Source: Bog-950 sp964620645 (lineage in GTDB: Bacteria; Bacteroidota; Bacteroidia; Chitinophagales; LD1). From it: DNA of 7,032 nt. The position numbers and the translations under genes are program-made. Position 1 is the first letter of the stretch. Every line of letters begins with the position of its first letter. Positions 1-4,563 of this stretch are shown here, piece by piece. The notes under the pieces were generated by a model. The model was not told where the DNA came from and searched no databases. It saw nothing but the letters and a program-made list of their open reading frames with translations. The stretch is taken from contig CAZUHU010000190.1 of NCBI GenBank assembly GCA_964620645.1, positions 1 through 7,032 of the forward strand. The letters are read 5' to 3'.

Positions 1-86
1 ACAAAGCTACTTTAATTGATTTTGAGCTAAAACCAACAAAGAATGAACCTGCCCATAACAAAGGTAAGAAGAGGGTTAGAAACTAA
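1..86 (+). CDS. C-terminal end of an unidentified protein (partial, cut by window edge)
   Basis: Reading from base 3 gives 27 open codons ending in TAA at 84-86. The peptide starts KATLIDFELKPTKNEP and finishes with a strongly basic tail, GKKRVRN. The composition (an alternating hydrophobic and acidic stretch followed by a charged tail) looks like a genuine protein end rather than random sequence. The other two + frames have stops within the first 30 bases. The family cannot be recognised from so short a piece. A REP-like hairpin starts 34 bases after the stop; in some genomes such hairpins flank REP-associated tyrosine transposases, but nothing in these residues shows that this is one. The call rests only on the open frame and its composition. 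Confidence 0.45.
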   Translation, partial: KATLIDFELKPTKNEPAHNKGKKRVRN

Positions 87-119
87 AGAGTGTTAATGGT
101 TACCCCACTAGCCCCAACT

Positions 120-141
120 GGCGCGAGCGTCCGCTCGTGCC
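120..141. repeat. REP-like GC-rich imperfect palindrome
   Basis: Two 10-base arms, GGCGCGAGCG and CGCTCGTGCC, flank a TC centre. They pair along their whole length with a single G-T wobble, and opening the innermost pair gives a 9-bp stem with a GTCC tetraloop. The element is far more GC-rich than its AT-rich surroundings, lies outside any gene, and has no T-run on either side, so it does not look like an intrinsic terminator. The form (short, extragenic, GC-rich, slightly imperfect) fits a repetitive extragenic palindrome. From memory, similar GAGCG/CGCTC hairpins recur in Bacteroidota genomes, but copy number cannot be seen from one window. Confidence 0.6.
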
Positions 142-232
142 GTAAATAAGCGCTAACTAACAGGCATACCCCCTTACTTCGCATTGCCGCCAACAACATT
201 GCTGGCGCAGACTGAGGCTAACCACTTATAAC
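142..232. other. Intergenic stretch with no recognisable gene
   Basis: I find no protein-like frame, RNA gene or clear promoter here. The only structure is a weak interrupted hairpin at 188-207 (CGCCA pairing with TGGCG, plus an inner CAA/TTG across a mismatch). It lies 25 bases beyond the stop of the - strand relic at 233. It lacks a T-tract on either strand, so I do not call it a terminator. Confidence 0.4.
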
Positions 233-410
233 TTAATACGAAAAGAAGTAGATATACATCGGCAGGTCAATGGCGTTGCCATCGTAAGCAACAGGGTTCA
301 TACAGTAATCGCCGTTTGGGGCGTTGGTCACATCCATTGTATTGCCGGCTACCCAGTATATAATATAAGCCGTCCTGCACAGGCATTGTGAGTGTTTCCC
401 GGTCCGCTAC
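233..410 (-). pseudogene. Probable frameshifted 3' remnant of a secreted or surface protein gene
   Basis: On the - strand two frames together read like one protein end. From 410 to about 357 one frame gives VADRETLTMPVQDGLYYI. A one-base shift inside the TA-rich stretch at 356-370 then continues as YWVAGNTMDVTNAPNGDYC, followed by an aromatic tail ending in YIYFFSY and TAA at 233-235. Both halves have protein-like composition (paired aromatics, Asn/Gly/Asp turns), whereas their continuations past the shift degenerate into Arg- and Cys-rich nonsense. There is no plausible start: the upstream half is bounded by a TGA at 411-413, and the downstream frame by the TAG at 407-409 that ends the neighbouring gene. 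Hence it appears to be a truncated, frameshifted relic. The parent family is not recognised. A sequencing indel is an alternative explanation for the shift but not for the missing 5' part. Confidence 0.45.
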
Positions 411-1258
411 TCAAACAAAATTTCACCTCTATCCCCGCTCACTATCACTTTAATGTTTTCAGATACCTGCACCTTGCGTTTGTGTGGCGCAAAAGTTTCA
501 AACTCCAGTTTGCTGATGCCGTAAATGGTTTCAGGTTTTCGCGTTTTAAAGTGGATGGCAAAATTGTCTGCAGCCAGTAGGGTATGGTCTCCCTCCGGTT
601 TCAAGCCACACTGTAACAGTAACTCACGCAGGTATTTTTCCTCGGCAGGCGTGGCATTAAAGGTAATGCCGGTAAAACGCTTCAGCCATTTGTTTTTTAG
701 GGAGTCGGCAAACTGGGTGAGGTATTCCTCCCGCGAAACAGAACCTTTTTTATGCGCTATTTTATTAGCGTCAAAATACCCCGCCTTATACTCCATCATC
801 CAAAAATTAATTCCCGATTTTTCAAAAAAGGCGGTATCGTTAATATAAATAGTGTTGAACCAGGGTACCATTTTATCCCCCATCTTTTTCTGCCGCTCCT
901 CAATGGTGGCGGGGTAGTGGCGCTGCAAAACAGTATCCACCTTAATCAGTTCTCCGCTATTATCCACGCTGGTGGCAAGGGCAGCGCTGCCAAGGTCGCG
1001 TTGCAGAGTGTCGGCTTTAAAAAGCTCCAGGTAGTTATCGGTGCCATACATATAAGAGCCCGTCCATGCCGAACCATTACTAACAGTAGAGCGTGTTTGA
1101 AAGCCCGCCAGTTCATTTTTTATAAAGCTGTTGTTGCGCATGGCCTCATAATCGGTAGAGTCCAGCGCCAAAAAGGCGTGGTTAAAGTAAACCCAGGGCA
1201 GTTGGGCAGTGCTAAGCAGGCTGCTGAAAAGTAAAAGGCTAATGAATTTCCATTTCAT
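407..1258 (-). CDS. Secreted DUF5829-like protein
   Basis: The product is 283 aa from the ATG at 1258. I prefer this start over the longer open frame reaching 1375 because it places a signal peptide at the N-terminus: MKWK, then a hydrophobic core of about residues 5-16, with a likely cut after A18 or Q19. The extra upstream codons also run through a palindrome and look non-coding. The mature protein begins PWVYFNHAFLALD (21-33), followed by WTGSYMYGTDNYLELF (65-80). From memory this resembles the DUF5829 family of Bacteroidota. The FNH strand start (H27) and YLELF (E79) recall a vicinal-oxygen-chelate half-domain, so a glyoxalase-like fold is possible; that is inference. The function is unknown; the product is probably periplasmic. 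The stop is TAG at 407-409. A -7-like box lies 7 bases upstream of the start. Confidence 0.8.
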   Translation of the reverse strand: MKWKFISLLLFSSLLSTAQLPWVYFNHAFLALDSTDYEAMRNNSFIKNELAGFQTRSTVSNGSAWTGSYMYGTDNYLELFKADTLQRDLGSAALATSVDNSGELIKVDTVLQRHYPATIEERQKKMGDKMVPWFNTIYINDTAFFEKSGINFWMMEYKAGYFDANKIAHKKGSVSREEYLTQFADSLKNKWLKRFTGITFNATPAEEKYLRELLLQCGLKPEGDHTLLAADNFAIHFKTRKPETIYGISKLEFETFAPHKRKVQVSENIKVIVSGDRGEILFE

Positions 1259-1265
1259 GCTAATG

Positions 1266-1299
1266 CAAAATAAGTGTTCTAATTCTTTGGCTGGGCAAA
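1266..1299 (-). promoter_or_regulatory. Candidate Bacteroidota promoter for the DUF5829-like gene
   Basis: On the - strand TTATTTTG (1266-1273) matches the -7 consensus TAnnTTTG at all but one fixed base. TTTG (1296-1299) lies 22 bases further upstream as a candidate -33 element. Only 7 bases separate the box from the ATG at 1258, so transcription would begin within a few bases of the start codon. This supports the 1258 start and implies a leaderless or nearly leaderless mRNA. Confidence 0.45.
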
Positions 1300-1355
1300 A
1301 TTTAACGGGAGGTTGATTCAGCGTGTAAACGCTTACTAAATATTTCTCTCTACCC

Positions 1356-1379
1356 TTGGTTGGCATCCCTGCCAACCAA
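1356..1379. repeat. Perfect 10-bp inverted repeat with 4-base loop
   Basis: TTGGTTGGCA and TGCCAACCAA are exact reverse complements separated by TCCC. The element sits in the 192-bp region between the divergent genes starting at 1258 and 1451, 71 bases upstream of the latter. Neither flank carries a T-tract (the + side continues TAAAG, the - side GGGTAGAG) and no terminator is needed between divergent genes. It is therefore more likely a REP-like repeat or a regulator binding site than a terminator. The hairpin-with-tetraloop form resembles the REP-like element at 120-141, although the sequences differ. Confidence 0.7.
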
Positions 1380-1450
1380 TAAAGTATTGGCGCATATAAG
1401 CATGCACTAAAAATCCATTAATATTATAGCCGCTTGTTTTAAACCTTGAT

Positions 1451-1831
1451 ATGCAGAAAGATAATCCCGCTGTTTATTTTGAAATTCCGGTAACGGATAT
1501 ACAGCGCGCCATGCAATTTTATGCTGCGGTATTCGGCTTTGCATTTGATGAGGAGGTAATTGATAATTACCAAATGGCGCTGTTCCCTTTTTATAAAAGC
1601 GGCAGTGGCATTACAGGGGCTTTGGCAAAAGGCGATGTTTACAAACCCTCCACGGCCGGAGTAATCATTTATTTGGCCACAACTGATATTGAGAATACCC
1701 TTAGGCTGGTAAGCGCAAACGGCGGCAAAATACTGTATCCAAAAACGCTTAATGAAAAATACGGTGTTGCTATAGCCGAGTTTGAGGACAGCGAAGGCAA
1801 CAGGATTGCCCTGCAACAGCCAATCGGTTAA
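1451..1831 (+). CDS. VOC (glyoxalase/bleomycin-resistance fold) family protein
   Basis: The product is 126 aa, the usual length of a single-chain two-module VOC protein. Module one has the typical opening AVYFEIPVTDIQRAMQFY (residues 7-24) followed by AAVFGFAF. Module two starts VIIYLATTDIENTLRLV (71-87), continues with a GGKILYP turn (91-97), and closes with the characteristic FEDSEGNRIALQQP ending (111-124). There is no signal peptide, so it is probably cytoplasmic. VOC members include lyases, dioxygenases and antibiotic-binding proteins. Positions that could bind metal are E11 and Q122; histidine is absent from the whole protein, so it is either an atypical metal site or a non-catalytic ligand binder. 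The substrate cannot be predicted. It diverges from the DUF5829-like gene, which may share the same broad fold. The ATG at 1451 is the only sensible start. Confidence 0.9.
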   Translation: MQKDNPAVYFEIPVTDIQRAMQFYAAVFGFAFDEEVIDNYQMALFPFYKSGSGITGALAKGDVYKPSTAGVIIYLATTDIENTLRLVSANGGKILYPKTLNEKYGVAIAEFEDSEGNRIALQQPIG

Positions 1832-1980
1832 TATTCCGGCATTATAATCCTCCCTTCACCCAATAGTACTCGTCTGAAGCCTAGCCATTATCTAAGCGCC
1901 GAGGATGAAACAAGCCCAAGCACTTAATTGCATTTCCGTTGCTTGACATCCCTTCCAATCCCTCATTTCCATCTTTTCCT

Positions 1981-1988
1981 TATGTTCG
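1981..1988 (+). promoter_or_regulatory. Possible -7 box for the CpcT/CpeT-like gene
   Basis: TATGTTCG matches TAnnTTTG at all but one fixed position and lies 22 bases before the ATG at 2011. I see no convincing -33 TTG at the right distance, so this is tentative. The rest of the 1832-2007 intergenic stretch shows no gene, hairpin-plus-T-run terminator or repeat. Confidence 0.3.
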
Positions 1989-2010
1989 GTGTTGCAATAG
2001 ATAATACGTG

Positions 2011-2655
2011 ATGAAGACTACACTTAAAATTGCCGCCTCTTTTAGCTTTTTGTTGCTGCTGTTGGCAGCCTGCACTACTTCAAAAAACTCCGCAACCGCA
2101 ACAGGTGCCGATAAGGAACTGGACGAACTGGCCCAACTAATGCAGGGCCGTTTTACCAGCGAACTACAGGCTAAAAGCGATACCGATTACTTTAACATCA
2201 GCCTTGTTATGATCCCCATTTGGGCGGACCGCACCGATGGCAAATGGCTGTATGTAGAGCAGGCCGTAGCCACTAAGTTAGAGAAACCCTACCGCCAACG
2301 GGTGTATCATTTGCAGCATCCCTCTAAAAACACCTTCACCAGCGATATTTATACCATTAAGGATGCGCTTACCCTGGCAGGCCTGCAAAACGATAAGGCC
2401 AAAATGGAAAAGCTGACCTTTGATAAACTGGAGTTAAAGGACGGCTGCACCGTTACCCTTACGCGTAAGGGCGATACTTACCAAGGCGGCACCAATGGTG
2501 CAAACTGCCCTTCGGACCTTCGCGGCGCTAAATATGCCACTACAAAAATTACACTAAAAAGCGGCGAACTGCGCTCGTGGGACCAGGGCTTTGATGAAAG
2601 CGGCAAACAGGTTTGGGGTGCCACCAAAGGCGGTTACATTTTTATTAAGCAGTAA
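2011..2655 (+). CDS. CpcT/CpeT-family (chromophore lyase-like) lipoprotein
   Basis: The product is 214 aa from the ATG at 2011; an in-frame GTG sits directly before it at 2008, but the ATG is the more likely start. Residues 1-21 are a lipoprotein signal ending LLAAC, with C21 as the lipidated cysteine, so the protein is membrane-anchored. The body carries the hallmarks of the CpcT/CpeT family: LMQGRFTSELQA (43-54), WLYVEQA (79-85), PYRQRVY (93-99), a DGC turn (C146), an NC near 165-166 (C166), and SWDQGFDESGKQVWGATKGG (189-208). In cyanobacteria these proteins are lyases or chaperones attaching phycobilins to phycobiliproteins. Nothing here suggests phycobilisomes, so the ligand and role in this host are unknown. 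C146 and C166 could form a disulfide. The family call is firm, the function is not. Confidence 0.9.
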   Translation: MKTTLKIAASFSFLLLLLAACTTSKNSATATGADKELDELAQLMQGRFTSELQAKSDTDYFNISLVMIPIWADRTDGKWLYVEQAVATKLEKPYRQRVYHLQHPSKNTFTSDIYTIKDALTLAGLQNDKAKMEKLTFDKLELKDGCTVTLTRKGDTYQGGTNGANCPSDLRGAKYATTKITLKSGELRSWDQGFDESGKQVWGATKGGYIFIKQ

Positions 2656-2695
2656 GTGGCTTGCTTTTCCTTAATGCTATTCTGTGGCCTTCCGC

Positions 2696-2703
2696 TATCT
2701 TAG
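2696..2703 (+). promoter_or_regulatory. Candidate -7 box for the ICMT-like gene
   Basis: TATCTTAG matches TAnnTTTG except for one base, is followed by C as in many Bacteroidota promoters, and ends 18 bases before the ATG at 2722. It lies in the 66-bp gap after the CpcT/CpeT-like gene, suggesting the downstream gene can be transcribed on its own even though both genes point the same way. No good -33 TTG is visible. Confidence 0.4.
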
Positions 2704-2721
2704 CAGGGCAAGTTACAAGCC

Positions 2722-3291
2722 ATGCTAATCCTCAGTAAACTTACCCTTTACGTTGCCATCTTTTTCTGCGGTAGCGAAATTGTATTAAGCCGCATCCGCA
2801 AATCATCTGCCGAAACAACCCAGGTACAGCAGGATAAAAACACCCTGCACCTGCTTTGGGTGGTTATTATGCTGGCTATGGTCATTGGCATTAAGGTAGG
2901 TTTTATGTTTCCGCGTACGGAACCCTGCACGGCACTGCGTTGGAGCGGGCTTGCTGTTTTTGTTATTGGCTTTGCCTTACGCTGGAGCGCTATATTACAA
3001 TTGGGTAAAGGCTTTACGGTAGATGTTTCAATAGGGAAGGAGCACCGGTTAAAACAAACGGGCTTGTATAGCTTCATCCGCCACCCCAGCTATTTAGGCC
3101 TTGTGCTTGAGTTTTTGGGCTACTCTCTTTTAATCAATAGCTGGTATCCTTTGTTCATCATCAACATTCCCATCCTTTTGGCCCTGCACCGCCGCATGAA
3201 CATTGAAGAGGAATTGTTGATTAGCCACTTTGGCGATGCTTACCGCCAATACAAAAGCAAAACCTGGCGTTTACTGCCGTTTTTATATTAA
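2722..3291 (+). CDS. Isoprenylcysteine carboxyl methyltransferase-like membrane protein
   Basis: The 189-aa integral membrane protein has hydrophobic segments at about residues 3-22, 44-63, 73-95 and 127-157. It carries the two family signatures: TGLYSFIRHPSYLG (113-126), the RHPxYxG motif that helps bind S-adenosylmethionine, and EEELLISHFGDAYRQY (162-177) followed by RLLP (183-186), the conserved C-terminal E-E/Y-Y/R-L-P pattern. Eukaryotic ICMT methylates prenylated CaaX cysteines. Bacterial members are widespread, and their substrates (lipids, isoprenoids or small molecules) are mostly undefined, so only a membrane-embedded SAM-dependent methyltransferase role is inferred. It follows the CpcT/CpeT-like lipoprotein by 66 bp and ends 2 bp from the stop of the opposing gene, with no room for a dedicated terminator. 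Confidence 0.9.
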   Translation: MLILSKLTLYVAIFFCGSEIVLSRIRKSSAETTQVQQDKNTLHLLWVVIMLAMVIGIKVGFMFPRTEPCTALRWSGLAVFVIGFALRWSAILQLGKGFTVDVSIGKEHRLKQTGLYSFIRHPSYLGLVLEFLGYSLLINSWYPLFIINIPILLALHRRMNIEEELLISHFGDAYRQYKSKTWRLLPFLY

Positions 3292-3293
3292 GG

Positions 3294-3908
3294 CTACGGC
3301 TGCGCTTCCTGCTTAGTCCACTGCCTGGTTTTCTTGTTCCAGTAATAACTAACTGCCCCATCGGTTAACGATTCTACCGGCATGCGTTGCGTAACCATCC
3401 ACTCCGGTTCATTGTCATCGCTAAAAGTTACGCGCGTTTCATACCAATACATACTGGCGCCCGGATTCTCATGTATATCAGACTTTTCTACCGAGCCATT
3501 TCCCTTAAAGCTCAGTTGCGTTACCTCTGTAAAACTCATGCGTTTATCGTTTTGCGTATAAGTAAGCTGTCCGTTGCGGTTGTAAAACAGCAGGTATCGG
3601 TTGCCGTCCTTCCAGGGTGTAATTTTTACTGATACCTTACCATCTTTGTAATAATACAAGGTAGTATCACTACCGGCGGCTTTTACAAGCGGTTTCTGTT
3701 TGGGCTCATCAAGCACTTTTAACGGCTGCTTTTCCGGTGCTTTAACTTCAACTTTGGCGGTATCAATAACCTTTGGTGCAATAGTATCGTGTATGGTAAC
3801 CACCACTGTATCCTGAACCACAGCAGCCGCCTCGGTTTTGGGCGTTTGCGTATTGCAACCGGCTAAAAGGGTTATTGTAAATAGTAACAGGGCGTAATGT
3901 TTAATCAT
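3294..3908 (-). CDS. Lipoprotein of unknown function with Pro/Val/Thr/Lys tether
   Basis: The product is 204 aa. Residues 1-18 are a lipoprotein signal ending LLAGC, with C18 as the lipidated cysteine. Residues 19-80 form a low-complexity linker rich in Val, Thr, Lys and Pro, with three spaced 'DT' units (VQDT, IHDT, VIDT) that look like a tether. Residues 81-198 form a compact domain rich in aromatics and beta-prone stretches, such as LYYYKDGKVSVKITPWKDG (84-102) and RYLLFYNRNGQLTYTQND (104-121). These resemble short strand-turn-strand repeats, but I do not recognise the family. It is probably anchored in an envelope membrane with the domain held away by the linker. The gene is convergent with the ICMT-like gene and divergent from the membrane protein gene at 4026. 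The start at 3908 is set by the signal peptide. Confidence 0.8.
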   Translation of the reverse strand: MIKHYALLLFTITLLAGCNTQTPKTEAAAVVQDTVVVTIHDTIAPKVIDTAKVEVKAPEKQPLKVLDEPKQKPLVKAAGSDTTLYYYKDGKVSVKITPWKDGNRYLLFYNRNGQLTYTQNDKRMSFTEVTQLSFKGNGSVEKSDIHENPGASMYWYETRVTFSDDNEPEWMVTQRMPVESLTDGAVSYYWNKKTRQWTKQEAQP

Positions 3909-3961
3909 ATAAGCCTATTGATGCCTTTTAAGGATAACGGTTTAAAGTAATAACTTTTATT

Positions 3962-4020
3962 AGCAATTGCTTTTGTTGCTTGTTATGCGCATAGGAATAA
4001 ATAAATTGCCTTTCAATTTA
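3962..4020. promoter_or_regulatory. Divergent control region with three palindromes
   Basis: The 117 bp between the starts at 3908 (-) and 4026 (+) contain AGCAATTGCT (3962-3971), TATGCGCATA (3984-3993) and a 7-bp inverted repeat, TAAATTG and CAATTTA with a 5-base spacer (4002-4020). All three are exact. The last overlaps the only candidate -7-like box for the + gene (TAAATTG) and ends 5 bases before its ATG, so it is placed like an operator or a leader hairpin. Palindromes in AT-rich DNA arise easily, so the regulatory role is inferred. Confidence 0.35.
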
Positions 4021-4025
4021 AGTGT

Positions 4026-4469
4026 ATGAAACAATTGGGGCTATATCTCCTTACCGTTGTATTAGGCACTGTGGTTTACTTTTCGGTAGGCTACATTGTT
4101 TTTGAACTGCTTTTAGGCACTTATACCGAAGCGCACACCACACAAATAGCTGGCTTCAAAAAATCGGAAGATGAATTCAGCTTTTTCTTTCTACTTGTTT
4201 CCTGTGCTGCCTACGCTGCGCTTATAACCTTTCTGCTTATCTATCTTTTAAAAGAAACAAGTGTTGTAAGGGGCTTTTTAATTTCTTCTGTTACGGGTAT
4301 GCTTGTTGCGGTAATGACGGATACGTACTGGTATGCTTCCAGCCATTTTTACAACGATTTATGGGTGCTTAGCGCCGATGTGCTTGCCGCCGGGCTAACA
4401 GTGGGCTTACTAGGGCTAACCATAGTGGGGGTATATAATTTTGCTCTCCGGGCCCTTGCCAAAAGGTAA
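4026..4469 (+). CDS. Small four-helix integral membrane protein, unknown function
   Basis: The 147-aa protein has four predicted membrane segments at about residues 5-30, 52-75, 82-101 and 113-140. The first two are joined by a polar loop (31-50) containing a charged KKSEDE patch. A short aromatic connector, TDTYWYASSHFYNDLW (98-113), joins helices three and four. There is no cleavable signal, no recognised catalytic motif and a basic C-terminus (LRALAKR) that is probably cytoplasmic. I do not recognise the family; it could be one of several small DUF membrane families. It diverges from the lipoprotein gene at 3908 and is followed, after 94 bp containing a separate promoter, by the sugar kinase, so functional linkage to either is not shown. 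Confidence 0.8.
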   Translation: MKQLGLYLLTVVLGTVVYFSVGYIVFELLLGTYTEAHTTQIAGFKKSEDEFSFFFLLVSCAAYAALITFLLIYLLKETSVVRGFLISSVTGMLVAVMTDTYWYASSHFYNDLWVLSADVLAAGLTVGLLGLTIVGVYNFALRALAKR

Positions 4470-4508
4470 TGGTATGGGCTTAAAGTTATGCGGTGTTAAG
4501 TAATCTCC

Positions 4509-4540
4509 TTTGCGCTTTACGCCACCAAATTTTATTATTG
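4509..4540 (+). promoter_or_regulatory. Bacteroidota-type promoter for the FGGY kinase
   Basis: TTTG at 4509-4512 and TATTATTG at 4533-4540 are separated by 20 bases. This matches the Bacteroidota layout of a -33 TTTG and a -7 TAnnTTTG with one mismatch in the fixed bases. The box ends 23 bases before the ATG at 4564, leaving a leader of roughly 16-18 bases. It is the best complete two-part promoter in the window and indicates that the kinase is transcribed separately from the membrane protein gene upstream. Confidence 0.55.
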
Positions 4541-4563
4541 TCTGGCAATAGCTACCCTTAATT

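Noticed and set aside
188..207. Interrupted hairpin downstream of the - strand relic as a terminator
   Set aside because: The stem is broken by a mismatch, the loop is too tight, and there is no T-tract on either strand.
752..1234. Long + strand open frames opposite the DUF5829-like gene (also 525-848)
   Set aside because: They are antisense shadows; the - strand frame has a signal peptide, family-like motifs and a promoter box, while these have none.
1259..1375. N-terminal extension of the DUF5829-like frame to an ATG at 1375
   Set aside because: It would bury the signal peptide 39 residues inside the protein, runs through a perfect palindrome, and overlaps the promoter box. The 1258 start is far more likely.
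1439..1816. Antisense 125-codon open frame opposite the VOC gene
   Set aside because: It is the shadow of a confidently recognised VOC protein, and its translation is low in family-like structure.
1943..1948. TTGACA resembling an E. coli -35 box before the CpcT/CpeT-like gene
   Set aside because: There is no matching -10 at 16-18 bases, and Bacteroidota primary sigma factors use a different consensus.
2008..2010. GTG as the start of the CpcT/CpeT-like gene
   Set aside because: The adjacent ATG at 2011 is the usual preferred start and gives a complete lipoprotein signal; the GTG would add one residue only.
2748..3077. Antisense open frame opposite the ICMT-like gene
   Set aside because: Its composition is a mirror of membrane-protein codons; the + strand carries both ICMT signatures.
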